The position numbers were made by a program, and so were the translations under genes. DNA of 64,000 bases. Origin: an uncultured Flavobacteriaceae bacterium. Its GTDB lineage: Bacteria > Bacteroidota > Bacteroidia > Flavobacteriales > Flavobacteriaceae. Numbering within the stretch: the stretch's first letter is position 1; every line of letters starts with the position of its first letter. Of this stretch, positions 14,916 through 25,322 are shown one piece after another. The stretch spans positions 1 through 64,000 of the forward strand of contig CAJIZF010000001.1 in NCBI GenBank assembly GCA_905181835.1. Reading direction: 5' to 3'. The notes below the pieces were generated by a model. The model was not told the origin of the DNA. It ran no database searches and saw nothing but the letters and a program-made list of their open reading frames with translations.

Positions 14916-15496
14916 ATGACAGAATTTTTACTTTATTTAAAATTGGGCTTGACGCACGTACTTGATTGGCAAGCTTACGACCATGTGCTTTTTTTGATTG
15001 TATTGGTCGCAGCTTATAATTTTAGTAATTGGAAACGAATCATTATTTTGGTTTCCTTATTTACGCTAGGACATACAATTTCTTTATTACTAGCAAATTT
15101 TAATGTGGTTTCCAGTTTCTAGCAAATGGATTGAGTTTCTTATACCGGTAACTATTTTAATTACTGCAATCTATAATTTAGGTACTTCTGGCAAAAATAA
15201 CCGTAGTGAAAAAGTAGGTTTATTTTATTTCATCACCCTCTTTTTTGGATTCATACATGGCTTTGGCTTCGCAACTTATTTTAAAATGATATCGGAGAGG
15301 CAATGAAATTTTACCTCTTTTAGAATTTGCACTAGGAGTAGAAATTGCTCAAATTATTGTAGTCGCTGCAGTATTGATTTTGAATTTTCTTTTTCAAGTC
15401 ATATTCCGATTTAGTAAACGTGATTGGGTACTAGTGATTTCCTCCATTGTTATAGGAGTCATTATACCGATGCTCCAAAATACTTGGCCACTCTAA
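14916..15496 (+). pseudogene. HupE/UreJ-like membrane protein, two frameshifts
   Basis: Three successive frames give one protein of about 193 residues: MTEFLLYLKLGLTHVLDWQA to NFNVVS; then VSSKWIEFLIPVTILITAIY through FGFIHGFGFATYF; then GNEILPLLEFALGVEIAQII to MLQNTWPL. The early LGLTHVLDWQAYDHVLFL and GFIHGFGFA are typical of the HupE/UreJ family of putative metal permeases. An extra A at 15114 and another at 15298 break the frame. Motifs are intact, so the breaks are recent or sequencing errors. Confidence 0.8.
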
Positions 15497-15587
15497 TTTA
15501 TACAATATTTAACGCTCTTAAATTTTAATTATGTATGAAACCTTTTAAATTCGTTCCCAATTCAGTGCAATCTCACTTTTTCATAAA

Positions 15588-16013
15588 ATGAAACCCGAAA
15601 AACAATTAAAATACGATAAAGCTTATCTAAAAATGGCCCTAGAATGGAGCCAACTATCCTATTGTGATCGGAGAAAAGTAGGGGCGTTGATTGTGAAAGA
15701 TAAAATGATTATTAGTGACGGCTATAATGGGACTCCTTCTGGATTCGAAAATATTTGTGAGGATGATAAAGGATATACAAAATGGTACGTTTTACATGCA
15801 GAGGCCAATGCTATTTTAAAGGTAGCCTCTTCAAACCAGACATGCCAGGGCGCAACGCTATATATCACGATGTCTCCTTGCCAAGGTTGTAGTAAGTTAA
15901 TTCACCAGGCAGGAATTACACGATTGGTTTATATAGACGAATATAAAGATACTTCTGGAGTCGAATTTCTAAAAAAAGCAGGTGTTCGTGTTACCCATAT
16001 AACGACGCTATAA
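15588..16013 (+). CDS. dCMP deaminase-like protein
   Basis: 141 residues of the zinc-dependent cytidine/deoxycytidylate deaminase superfamily. The zinc site is HAEANA (His and catalytic Glu) near residue 68 and SPCQGCSKL (two Cys) near residue 93. DGYNGTPSGFENIC is the substrate region typical of dCMP deaminases, which make dUMP for dTMP synthesis. Length is a little short of the usual 150-180. It lies 6 bases before the S41 protease gene, so they are probably co-transcribed. Confidence 0.85.
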   Translation: MKPEKQLKYDKAYLKMALEWSQLSYCDRRKVGALIVKDKMIISDGYNGTPSGFENICEDDKGYTKWYVLHAEANAILKVASSNQTCQGATLYITMSPCQGCSKLIHQAGITRLVYIDEYKDTSGVEFLKKAGVRVTHITTL

Positions 16014-16019
16014 TAACCA

Positions 16020-17603
16020 ATGAATTTGTCCAATAAATATGTACCTCTTCTCTTTGGATTTGCTATGGTTATTGGTATTTTTTTTGGGGCTCTTTTAAAT
16101 TTTGATACTTCGGAAAAAATATTTGCTTCTAATTCAAAAAAAGACAAACTCAATCGCTTAATTGATTACATAGATTACGAGTATGTTGATAAAGTGAATA
16201 CGGACAGTATCGTGGATGTTACTGTTAATGGAATTCTTGAAAATTTAGATCCTCATTCCGTTTATATTCCTGCAAACCTGTATCAAGAAAGTGTAGACGA
16301 TATGCGCGGTAATTTTGTGGGTATAGGAATTCGATTCTATGTATATAAAGATACCATAGCTGTTATTAAAACAATACCTGGTGGTCCAGCAGAGCAAGTA
16401 GGGATCTTAGCTGGAGATCGTTTGTTATATGCTGACAGTCAACAACTTTTTGGCAGCTCTATTGATAAAGATAGTATAACCAGTCGTTTAAAGGGAGAAA
16501 GAAACACAAAGGTTTCGTTAACTATTTACAGAAAAGGATCACAAGAGTTACTAGATTTTGATATTTTAAGAAAAGAAGTTCCTCTAACTAGTATTGATGC
16601 ATCTTATAAACTTAAGGATGAATTAGGATACATCAAGGTAAATCGATTTTCCGAAACAACCTACGATGAATTTAAAGTTTCTTTGGATCATTTAATCAAA
16701 GAAGGAATTACAGGCTTGGTTTTAGATTTAAGAGATAACCCTGGAGGTTACGTTTTTACTGCAAAAAAAATGATTGATGAATTTTTGAAAGAAGATCAGT
16801 TAATTTTAATAACAAAAAATAAAAGTGGAAAGGAAGAAAAAACATATTCGACCGGAAAAGGAGATTTCGAGGATGGAAAAATATATATTCTTATTAACCA
16901 AAATACCGCATCTGCCAGCGAAATTATTGCTGGAGCCTTACAAGACAATGATCGGGGAATTATTATAGGAAGAAGGTCTTTTGGGAAAGGACTCGTGCAA
17001 AGAGAAATGGCTCTTGGAGATGGCAGTGCCGTTCGATTAACCATAGCTAAATACTACACCCCAACAGGTAGGTCCATACAAAGACCTTACGGAGAGGGCA
17101 ACGATATTTATTATCAAGATTATGAAAATAGATACTATAGCGGAGAAATGGTGACCATAGATAGTATAAAAGTAACAGATTCTTTAAAATTTGTGACTCC
17201 AAAAGGAAAGATTGTTTACGGAGGGGGAGGTATTATTCCTGACATTTTTGTGCCAAAAGATACTAGTATCGAAAAAGAAACTTTAGAATACATTTCTAGG
17301 AGTGGCTTTGCGAGTTATTTTGTTTTTGAGTATTTAGAACAGAATAGAGTTGATTTTACTGAGGTAACAGCCGAGGATTTTATTGCTGATTTTCAAATTA
17401 ACGATTCGCTTTTCAACGAGTTTTTAAGTTTTTCGGGAATTATAAATGAGCCAGTAGAATTTAAACAATATCAAGACCATATAAAGATAATTCTTAAGGC
17501 AAGTATTGCTCAACAATTATATGGAACCAATGCCTTTGAACTAATTTTAAATAATGATGATCAAATGATTCAAAAAGTTTTAAAGTTAGAAGCGAAAAAT
17601 TAA
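16020..17603 (+). CDS. S41 family C-terminal processing peptidase
   Basis: 527 residues with an N-terminal membrane anchor (YVPLLFGFAMVIGIFFGALL), a PDZ domain around residues 85-170 (GNFVGIGIRFYVYKD, then AGDRLLYAD) and a tail-specific protease domain. The Ser is in NTASASEII near residue 300, and the catalytic Lys is in RSFGKGLVQ. In the family a Ser-Lys dyad cleaves periplasmic proteins after binding their C terminus. It follows a dCMP-deaminase gene by 6 bases and overlaps the convergent 17600 gene by 4 bases. Confidence 0.93.
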   Translation: MNLSNKYVPLLFGFAMVIGIFFGALLNFDTSEKIFASNSKKDKLNRLIDYIDYEYVDKVNTDSIVDVTVNGILENLDPHSVYIPANLYQESVDDMRGNFVGIGIRFYVYKDTIAVIKTIPGGPAEQVGILAGDRLLYADSQQLFGSSIDKDSITSRLKGERNTKVSLTIYRKGSQELLDFDILRKEVPLTSIDASYKLKDELGYIKVNRFSETTYDEFKVSLDHLIKEGITGLVLDLRDNPGGYVFTAKKMIDEFLKEDQLILITKNKSGKEEKTYSTGKGDFEDGKIYILINQNTASASEIIAGALQDNDRGIIIGRRSFGKGLVQREMALGDGSAVRLTIAKYYTPTGRSIQRPYGEGNDIYYQDYENRYYSGEMVTIDSIKVTDSLKFVTPKGKIVYGGGGIIPDIFVPKDTSIEKETLEYISRSGFASYFVFEYLEQNRVDFTEVTAEDFIADFQINDSLFNEFLSFSGIINEPVEFKQYQDHIKIILKASIAQQLYGTNAFELILNNDDQMIQKVLKLEAKN

Positions 17604-17797
17604 TAGTTCTTCTTTTTTTCTATAGTTTTTGAAATTCTTAAAATTAAAACCAACAAGATGGCGCATACAGCTGTAATAATTCCAATTATAGCAACACCAC
17701 TATCGTCATTAAATAAGTTTTTAAAATCTAAAAATGTACTGTTGTAACCAATCAATAGGATTGCGATTCCAATTAGGGTGAACGAGAAGTATTTCAT
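17600..17797 (-). CDS. Small two-helix membrane protein
   Basis: 65 residues with two membrane segments (FTLIGIAILLIGYNSTFL and VAIIGIITAVCAILLVLIL) and a Lys-rich tail. Not recognised beyond being a small membrane protein. It follows the marC gene by 7 bases and ends within the convergent S41 protease gene. Confidence 0.7.
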   Translation of the reverse strand: MKYFSFTLIGIAILLIGYNSTFLDFKNLFNDDSGVAIIGIITAVCAILLVLILRISKTIEKKKNY

Positions 17798-17804
17798 GGG
17801 CTTA

Positions 17805-18389
17805 TTAATTAAATAACAATTGAATATTTGTTGTGAATAATTTTACGGCAATAGCCAGTAAAACAACTCCAAAAACTTTCCGGATAATAATAATACCGTT
17901 TTTACCAATAGCGTGCTGTATTTTTCCAGAAGTTTTTAGAACAATATAAATGAAAATAATATTGATAACGATGGCAATAATAATGTTGGAGGTATTAAAT
18001 TCTGCTCTCAAAGAAAGAAGGGTAGTTAAGCTTCCTGGTCCCGCTAATAAAGGGAAAGCTAATGGGAATACCGAAGCTAATTTTGGATTACTTTCTTCAT
18101 CATCTTTAAATAAAGTAATTCCTAAAATCATTTCTAAAGCTAGAAAAAATAAAATCAGCGAACCAGCCACTGCAAATTCATTCACATTAATACCGATTAA
18201 GCTTAATATTTGTTCTCCAACAAAAAGAAATGCGATCATCAAAACAGCAGCAATAACTGAAGCCATCTCAGATTGTATATGCCCTGCCTTTTCTCGCAAA
18301 GAAATAATAATAGGTAAGCTCCCTACAATATCTATAACGGCAAACAAAATCATTGTGGCAGTTAAAATTTCTTTAAAATTAAAATTCAT
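17805..18389 (-). CDS. MarC family membrane protein
   Basis: 194 residues with six predicted membrane helices. The family features are the N-terminal FAVIDIVGSLPIIISL and FPLAFPLLAGPGSLTTLL. MarC/UPF0056 proteins are inner-membrane proteins of uncertain function; the old link with multiple antibiotic resistance has been withdrawn for E. coli MarC. It is transcribed divergently from the DUF3109 gene and leads a two-gene operon with 17600. Confidence 0.9.
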   Translation of the reverse strand: MNFNFKEILTATMILFAVIDIVGSLPIIISLREKAGHIQSEMASVIAAVLMIAFLFVGEQILSLIGINVNEFAVAGSLILFFLALEMILGITLFKDDEESNPKLASVFPLAFPLLAGPGSLTTLLSLRAEFNTSNIIIAIVINIIFIYIVLKTSGKIQHAIGKNGIIIIRKVFGVVLLAIAVKLFTTNIQLLFN

Positions 18390-18442
18390 GATATCGGTTT
18401 TTTAATGATACAAAATTAATTATAAAACGATAATAATTGTAT

Positions 18443-18450
18443 TATTTTTG
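18443..18450 (+). promoter_or_regulatory. TAnnTTTG box 4 bases before the DUF3109 start
   Basis: TATTTTTG matches the Bacteroidota -7 element. Only 4 bases separate it from the ATG at 18455, so transcription should begin at or very near the start codon (leaderless or nearly so), if this box is used. Confidence 0.55.
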
Positions 18451-18454
18451 CTAA

Positions 18455-19018
18455 ATGTTTCAATTAGGAAAAACAATCGTATCGGAAGATATTATCGAAA
18501 AAGAGTTTGTTTGCAATTTAGCATCGTGTAAGGGGGCTTGTTGTATTGAAGGTGAAGCGGGCGCTCCACTAACAGAAGAAGAAGTATTAATTCTTAAAAA
18601 TATTTATCCAAAAGTGAAGCCTTATTTGCGTCCAGAAGGTATAAAAGCTATTGAAAATCAAGGAACTCATATAAAGACCGACCTTTCGGAATTAGAAACG
18701 CCATTAGTGGATGGAAAAGAATGCGCTTACGTTACCTTTTTAGGGAATGGGACTGCTTCTTGTGGTATTGAAGACGCCTTTAACGATGGTCAAATTGACT
18801 TTAAAAAACCAATTTCTTGCCACTTATATCCAATTAGAGTTCAAGAGTACAGTGAGTTCTCTGCTGTTAATTATCATAAATGGCCTATTTGTGATGCTGC
18901 TTGCTCTTTAGGGAATGAGTTAAAGGTTCCGGTTTATAAATTTACTAAAGAAGCTTTAATTCGAAAGTTTGGTTTAAATTGGTTTTTACAATTGGAAAAA
19001 TTAGTTTCAGAATTATAA
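18455..19018 (+). CDS. DUF3109 family cysteine-cluster protein
   Basis: 187 residues with a Cys-rich cluster near the N terminus (CNLASCKGACC, near residues 20-30) and further Cys in CAYVTFLGNGTASCG, SCHLYPIRV and CDAACSLG. This is the pattern of DUF3109, related to the YkgJ zinc/iron-cluster family. The Cys set could hold a metal cluster; the role is unknown. Full length is as expected for the family. Confidence 0.87.
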   Translation: MFQLGKTIVSEDIIEKEFVCNLASCKGACCIEGEAGAPLTEEEVLILKNIYPKVKPYLRPEGIKAIENQGTHIKTDLSELETPLVDGKECAYVTFLGNGTASCGIEDAFNDGQIDFKKPISCHLYPIRVQEYSEFSAVNYHKWPICDAACSLGNELKVPVYKFTKEALIRKFGLNWFLQLEKLVSEL

Positions 19019-19400
19019 TTTTTTTCTTTTTTTTCTTTTTAAATTTTAAAATCTGCTTTTTTTTTAAAATTAATAACTTTTTTTTTAATTATTTATTTAA
19101 AAATTGAATGCTAATTTTTTTCGTTATTTTATCTCTAATCTATTGTAAAAAAAGACTTCCTTAGGGTTATCAACCGTAAAATTCCAGTTTGTTTATAAAA
19201 ACATTTGGTAATTACAAATAACTGAAAATCAGTTAATTAATAAATATTTTTAACAAATAATTAATAATCTTAAAAAATAGTTATGTTGAAAACTTTGTTG
19301 AAAACCTAAAAAAAATATTTCTAAAATAACTGATAAAAATTTCCATATTTGTTAGAACGCAACCACTAGTAAATTTTATAATTTTTTAAGCAAGCCGAAT
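19019..19400. other. AT-rich intergenic region upstream of nrdB
   Basis: 382 bases of mostly A and T runs. I see no ORF. Near the nrdB end, CATATTTG at about 19346-19353 is one base off the TAnnTTTG box. No clear NrdR box pair was found by eye. It is the likely promoter and regulatory region of nrdBA. Confidence 0.5.
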
Positions 19401-20384
19401 ATGAGTGTAGTAGAACCAATTTTAGAAGAAAATAAAGATAGATTCGTGATTTTCCCGATCCAACATCATGATTTATGGGATTGGTATAAAAAACAAGAAG
19501 CGAGTATTTGGACTGCAGAGGAAATTGATTTACATCAAGATATCATCGATTGGAAAGAAAAACTGAATGATGATGAACGTTATTTTATTAAGCATATTCT
19601 TGCCTTTTTTGCAGCTTCCGATGGTATTGTAAATGAAAATTTAGCAGAAAATTTTGTTTCAGAAGTACAATATACTGAAGCTAAGTTTTTCTACGGGTTT
19701 CAAATTATGATGGAAAATATTCACTCTGAAGTATATTCATTATTAATAGACACCTACGTTAGTGACGATAAAGAAAAAGACGCACTTTTTAGAGCTATTG
19801 AAGTTTTTCCAGCCATCAAAGACAAAGCAGAATGGGCTTTACGATGGATTGATAGTCCAAGTTTCGCTGAAAGATTAATCGCATTTGCAGCTGTAGAAGG
19901 AATTTTCTTTTCTGGGAGTTTTTGTTCTATCTTTTGGTTAAAGAAAAGAGGCTTGCTACCAGGATTAACTTTTTCTAACGAGTTGATTTCTCGTGACGAA
20001 GGACTGCATTGCGATTTTGCAGTACATCTTCATAATAACCATATCATCAATAAAGTTCCAAAAGAACGAATCAGAGGAATTTTAATTGATGCTTTAGATA
20101 TTGAGCGTAAATTTATAACAGAATCATTACCAGTAAGTTTAATTGGAATGAATGCAAAATTAATGACACAATACCTTGAGTTTGTTACCGATAGGTTGTT
20201 GGTTGAATTTGGTTGTGAAAAAGAATACAATACAAAAAATCCATTTGATTTTATGGATATGATATCCCTTCAAGGAAAAACTAACTTCTTTGAAAAACGT
20301 GTTTCAGAATATCAAAAAGCCGGTGTTGCAAATGCTGGTAAAGATGAAGAATCAGGAAAAATAAGTTTCGACGCAGACTTTTAA
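19401..20384 (+). CDS. nrdB: Class I ribonucleotide reductase, beta subunit
   Basis: 327 residues of the ferritin-like R2 subunit, which carries the diiron-tyrosyl cofactor that starts dNTP synthesis. Metal ligands fit: Asp in AASDG (residue 74), Glu105 and His108 in ENIHSEVY, Glu in VEGIFF and the pair in DEGLHCDF. The radical Tyr is in place at residue 112 (four residues after His108). The C-terminal tail ISFDADF fits binding to NrdA. It precedes nrdA by 118 bases. Confidence 0.96.
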   Translation: MSVVEPILEENKDRFVIFPIQHHDLWDWYKKQEASIWTAEEIDLHQDIIDWKEKLNDDERYFIKHILAFFAASDGIVNENLAENFVSEVQYTEAKFFYGFQIMMENIHSEVYSLLIDTYVSDDKEKDALFRAIEVFPAIKDKAEWALRWIDSPSFAERLIAFAAVEGIFFSGSFCSIFWLKKRGLLPGLTFSNELISRDEGLHCDFAVHLHNNHIINKVPKERIRGILIDALDIERKFITESLPVSLIGMNAKLMTQYLEFVTDRLLVEFGCEKEYNTKNPFDFMDMISLQGKTNFFEKRVSEYQKAGVANAGKDEESGKISFDADF

Positions 20385-20502
20385 AATTTTCGTTTCCCCC
20401 CAAAGGACGAATTTTTTAATCTTACTAATACCTACATTTTTACTGTAGATAATGGGTGAAGTATTCTTTACTCAAAAAATTAATTATAAAAAAAAGACCA
20501 AA

Positions 20503-22929
20503 ATGGATGTAATCAAAAGAGATGGCCGAAAAGAACCAATCATGTTCGATAAAATTACGGCAAGAGTACGTAAGTTGTGCTATGGCTTAAATGAAATTGT
20601 AGATCCTGTAAAAGTAGCAATGCGAGTTATTGAAGGGCTTTATGATGGAGTGACCACTAGCGAGTTAGATAATCTGGCAGCCGAAACAGCAGCAACTTTA
20701 ACGACATCACATCCAGATTATGCCCGTTTGGCAGCAAGAATATCCGTATCAAATCTGCATAAAAATACAAAGAAAACCTTTTCTGAAGTAATGAAAGATT
20801 TGTACGTATACGTAAATCCAAGAACAGGAAAAAAAGCCCCTCTTTTAAGTGATGAAGTTTATAAGGTTATCGAAAAGAATTCAGATGAATTAGATTCAAC
20901 AATCATCTATAATCGAGATTTTGGGTACGATTACTTTGGGTTTAAAACCCTAGAACGATCTTATTTGTTAAAACTAAATGGGAATATTGTGGAACGACCA
21001 CAACATATGCTAATGAGAGTATCTTTAGGAATTCATTTGAATGATTTACCTGCAGCAATAGAGACCTACGAATTAATGTCTAAACGTTTCTTTACTCATG
21101 CAACACCAACTTTATTTAATAGTGGAACTCCAAAACCACAAATGTCATCATGTTTTTTATTGACCATGAAAGATGATAGTATCGACGGGATTTACGATAC
21201 TCTTAAACAAACCGCCAAAATTTCTCAATCTGCTGGTGGAATTGGATTGTCTATCCATAACATTAGAGCAACAGGATCTTATATATCAGGTACCAATGGG
21301 ACTTCAAACGGAATTGTTCCTATGTTGCAAGTATATAACGATACAGCTCGCTATGTAGATCAAGGCGGAGGGAAGAGAAAAGGTTCTTTTGCTATTTATT
21401 TAGAGCCTTGGCATGCTGATATTTTTGAATTTTTAGATTTAAAAAAGAATCATGGTAAAGAAGAAATGAGAGCAAGAGACTTATTTTATGCGATGTGGAT
21501 ACCAGATTTATTTATGAAAAGAGTTCAAGAAGATGGCACTTGGACCTTAATGTGTCCCAACGAATGTCCAGATTTGTACAATACTCATGGAGATGAGTTT
21601 GATACGCTGTATTTGGATTATGAAGCAAGAGATAAGGGACGAAAGACTATTAAAGCAAGATTGCTTTGGGAGAAAATATTAGAATCTCAAATTGAAACCG
21701 GGACCCCTTATATGCTTTATAAAGATGCAGCGAATAGAAAAAGTAATCAAAAAAATCTAGGAACTATTCGTTCATCGAACTTATGTACTGAAATTATGGA
21801 ATATACTTCTCCAGGAGAAGTGGCTGTTTGTAATTTAGCATCCATAGCACTTCCTATGTTTGTTAAAAACGGGGAGTTTGATCATAAAGAATTATTTAGA
21901 GTAACAAAACGAGTTACTAAAAACTTAAATAAAGTAATTGATCGTAATTATTACCCTGTAATTGAAGCGGAATATTCTAACTTTAAGCACCGTCCAATTG
22001 GATTAGGTATTCAAGGCTTGGCGGATGCATTTATAATGCTACGCATGCCATTTACCAGTGATGAGGCAAAAAAATTAAATCAAGAAATTTTTGAAACACT
22101 CTATTTTGCTGCAGTAACGGCTTCAATGGAAGAGGCAAAAGTAGATGGACCTTACGAAAGTTATAAAGGTTCTCCAATATCGAAAGGTGAATTCCAGCAC
22201 AATATGTGGAATATAAAAGATGAAGAATTGAGTGGTCGTTGGGATTGGGGTAAATTACGTAAAAGCGTAAAGAAGCACGGTGTTCGTAACTCGTTACTAG
22301 TTGCACCTATGCCGACGGCTTCTACCTCACAAATTCTAGGGAATAATGAAGCTTTTGAGCCTTACACGTCTAATATTTATACTCGAAGAGTATTGTCTGG
22401 TGAGTTTATTGTTGTAAATAAACACTTGTTAGAAGATTTAGTGAATTTAGGCTTATGGAATGATGATTTAAAAGAGGAAATCATGAGACAAAATGGTTCT
22501 GTTCAAAACGTAGATATACCTCAAGACTTAAAAGAACTTTATAAAACCGTTTGGGAGTTAAGTATGAAAGATATTATCGATATGTCTCGCCACAGAGGTT
22601 ATTTTATAGATCAATCTCAATCGCTTAATTTGTTTATGGAAAATGCAAACATGGCTAAATTAACATCCATGCATTTTTACGCATGGAAAAGTGGACTAAA
22701 AACGGGAATGTATTATTTAAGAACAAAAAGTGCAGTTGATGCAATTAAGTTTACACTGTCTAAAAAGGAAGAAAAGGAACAGCCAATAGTTCCTGTTAAA
22801 GAAGCAAAAGTGGAGGCAGCTACGAATGCAGTATCAGATAAACCCATGAGTCCTCAGGAATACAGAGAAATGTTATCAAAATCACAAAATGGTGAGCCTG
22901 ATGATGATTGCTTAATGTGCGGCTCCTAG
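20503..22929 (+). CDS. nrdA: Class I ribonucleotide reductase, alpha subunit
   Basis: 808 residues. The N-terminal ATP-cone starts [18 protein letters not shown]; it is the reason for choosing the ATG at 20503 over one 51 bases upstream. The active site NLCTEIMEY (Asn, Cys, Glu) and the paired Tyr in TGMYYLRT carry the radical path. The C-terminal CLMCGS holds the Cys pair that is re-reduced by thioredoxin. It reduces ribonucleoside diphosphates with NrdB. The ATP-cone suggests dATP feedback control. A terminator follows. Confidence 0.96.
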   Translation: MDVIKRDGRKEPIMFDKITARVRKLCYGLNEIVDPVKVAMRVIEGLYDGVTTSELDNLAAETAATLTTSHPDYARLAARISVSNLHKNTKKTFSEVMKDLYVYVNPRTGKKAPLLSDEVYKVIEKNSDELDSTIIYNRDFGYDYFGFKTLERSYLLKLNGNIVERPQHMLMRVSLGIHLNDLPAAIETYELMSKRFFTHATPTLFNSGTPKPQMSSCFLLTMKDDSIDGIYDTLKQTAKISQSAGGIGLSIHNIRATGSYISGTNGTSNGIVPMLQVYNDTARYVDQGGGKRKGSFAIYLEPWHADIFEFLDLKKNHGKEEMRARDLFYAMWIPDLFMKRVQEDGTWTLMCPNECPDLYNTHGDEFDTLYLDYEARDKGRKTIKARLLWEKILESQIETGTPYMLYKDAANRKSNQKNLGTIRSSNLCTEIMEYTSPGEVAVCNLASIALPMFVKNGEFDHKELFRVTKRVTKNLNKVIDRNYYPVIEAEYSNFKHRPIGLGIQGLADAFIMLRMPFTSDEAKKLNQEIFETLYFAAVTASMEEAKVDGPYESYKGSPISKGEFQHNMWNIKDEELSGRWDWGKLRKSVKKHGVRNSLLVAPMPTASTSQILGNNEAFEPYTSNIYTRRVLSGEFIVVNKHLLEDLVNLGLWNDDLKEEIMRQNGSVQNVDIPQDLKELYKTVWELSMKDIIDMSRHRGYFIDQSQSLNLFMENANMAKLTSMHFYAWKSGLKTGMYYLRTKSAVDAIKFTLSKKEEKEQPIVPVKEAKVEAATNAVSDKPMSPQEYREMLSKSQNGEPDDDCLMCGS

Positions 22930-22950
22930 TAAAACAGCTTGTTAAAATCA

Positions 22951-22981
22951 AAAAAGGAAAACTAATGTTTTCCTTTTTTTT
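22951..22981 (+). terminator. Terminator after nrdBA
   Basis: AAAAAGGAAAAC and GTTTTCCTTTTT pair around TAAT and end in a T run. Confidence 0.88.
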
Positions 22982-23011
22982 GTATAAGAAAGTGATTAAA
23001 AAGCCTTAGTA

Positions 23012-25260
23012 CTAATTTTTAGCATTATAGCTATTGTAATATTCTTCAATCAAATTCATAATAGCGGCCACTAAATCTTTAGTCTCTAGAAGTAAACTAA
23101 AGTATAAAGCTGTATTTTTAGGACTATCGTCGTCCTCGGCACGTGTTCGAGTAATCTGACTTGCAATTTTAATAGCAAGATCGTCCTGGGCTCGTTGCTT
23201 ACTATTTAAAATAGCACCTAATTTTTCAAATTCTCTACTATTAAAAATTGTTTCGATATCATTTAATAACACCTCGAAAGACTTATCAATATCTTGTAGA
23301 TCTTTAATTTGATTAAATCGGAGCGCTTTGTGGTTATTATTGATATGTTTATAGCTAGCTTTTGCTAAAAACTCAAGAGATTGACCCACATCTTGCAAGT
23401 ATCCAAGAATGATAATGTAAAAATTAGATCCCCGAACACTTGTTTCGTCTAAATTCTTTATGAAATAGAAAATATTATCTCTTAATGCATCAACTTCTTT
23501 ATTTAACTTTTCAACTCCTTTTCTACTCTTTTTTAATTTAGATAAATCCTCCTTAGCTAAACCACTTAACATATTCGAATATATTTTATTGGTTCTGGAG
23601 ACAACATTCGAAATTTGGTCTGCGCTTTCTTGAATAATACCTTGAACAGTTTTACTTTCTGTTTTCTTTAATGAATCAGGGTCTATAGATGTCATACTCT
23701 TCTTTTTATGGGATAAATAATTCCTGATTAGTAAACTGATAGTAATTAATAATAAAATAGGAATCATTACTTCCTTATTCCAATTTATTAAAAAGGTTAC
23801 AACGCCTGCTGCAATTAATGCTCCAAAAGCGGTAAAGAACCAACCTCCAATCACATTCAATACCCCAGCTACTCTATAAACAGCACTCTCTCTCCCCCAC
23901 GCTCTGTCTGCCAGCGAAGTCCCCATTGCTACCATAAATGTTACGTAGGTTGTTGATAGCGGTAACTTCATTGAAGTTGCTATAGAAATTAAAACACCAG
24001 CAACCATCAAGTTAACAGATGCTCTAATCATATCAAAGGCAGGAGCTTAATACTTTGGTCTTTTGTAATTAATAGTTTTGATTCTTTAAAACTTCTTTCA
24101 ATTCTACTATTTATAGAGTTTGGTATAACTGCAACTAAATATTTAGATAATAAGGTGCTGCCTTTTACAATACTTCTAGAAAGCATATTTGGTTGAAACT
24201 TTTCATGAGTTTCGGTTTGCCGTGATAGACTAATTTCAGTTTCAGCGACAGTTTTTGCTTTTTTTGAAAACCATAGCGTTACCACCATAATACCACCTGC
24301 AATAAAAAGCAAAAATGGCTCTGCCGGCATCTTAGCATCTAGTATTTCCATTGAGAAATTACTAGGGTCAATACCAGATACACTCCATGCTTCCCAAGAG
24401 TGATAGGCTGCCATTGGAACTCCAATAAAATTTACGAGATCATTACCAGAAAACGCTAGTGCTAAACCAAACGTACCGACTGCAATAACGACTAACAATA
24501 CGGTTTTTTTAGTTAATTTTTCGAATAGGAATGATAATAAAGTCCATCCTATAAAAGCAGTTAAAAGAATAATTACTTCGTTACCTTCAATAGAGCCTTT
24601 TAATTCTTTGTATATAGGTGTTCCTTTTAAACCCTTTAAAAATATGAAATAGGTAATTGAGGTTAAAGCAACTCCTCCAAATATAATTCCAAAGTTTCTT
24701 AATTGCTTTTCATATTGAAAAGAAAAAATTAATCTAGAAATCCATTGCACAATTGCACCTACTGAAAAAGCAATCACTACGGAAAGTAAAATTCCTCCAA
24801 TAATGGTTAGTGCTTTTGATTTATTTATATAGTTCCCTAAATCGGCAATTGTTTCAGTTTCTGATCCGCTAATTTTTATTAACGACATTACGATGGCAGC
24901 CCCTAACAAATTAAAAACAATAGAGACCGTGGTTGAAGTTGGTAATCCAAGTGTGTTAAAAAAGTCTAGCAATAAAATATCAGTAATCATTACTGCCATA
25001 AAAATGATCATAATCTCATCAAAATAAAACTCGCCAGGAACAAAAATCCCTTTACGAGCTACTTCCATTAAACCACTAGAATAAACCGCACCTATAAAAA
25101 TTCCTAAACTGGCAACAACCATAATAGTTTTCATTGGTAGTGCTTTAGAACCAATGGCAGAATTTAAAAAGTTTATCGCGTCATTACTTACTCCAACTAT
25201 AATATCGGCAACTGCTAGTACAACGATTGCAACAATCATTAATATGTATATATTCTCCAT
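23012..25260 (-). CDS. Inorganic phosphate transporter (Pit/PHO4), one frameshift
   Basis: Symporter that brings phosphate across the inner membrane. The N-terminal frame (25260 to 24028) has GVSNDAINFLNSAIGSKAL and LGLPTSTTVSIVFNLLGAA. The C-terminal frame (24031 to 23012) has the matching second signature, MKLPLSTTYVTFMVAMGTSL, followed by a PhoU-like helical tail (DLSKLKKSRKGVEKLNKEVD). One base is missing at 24043/24044: with it, the join reads IKLPAFDMIRASVNLM. Total would be about 749 residues, like flavobacterial homologues as I recall them. The ATGA overlap between frames is probably accidental. Co-transcribed after the porin gene. Confidence 0.9.
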
Positions 25261-25322
25261 AATTTTTATTTATTTTCAAATATCTAACAAAAATAAGATT
25301 TGAATTTAATTAAATGTTATTT

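Noticed and set aside
17950-18405. 151-codon plus-strand ORF over the marC gene
   Set aside because: Fully antisense to a MarC family gene with family motifs; low-complexity composition.
19019-19400. NrdR box pair upstream of nrdB
   Set aside because: I looked for paired ACA-C-TAT-like motifs and saw none that was convincing.
24028-24031. Pit permease as a natural two-gene system with ATGA coupling
   Set aside because: Restoring one base gives a continuous conserved segment (IKLPAFDM) and the split lies inside the transmembrane core, so a frameshift is the simpler reading.
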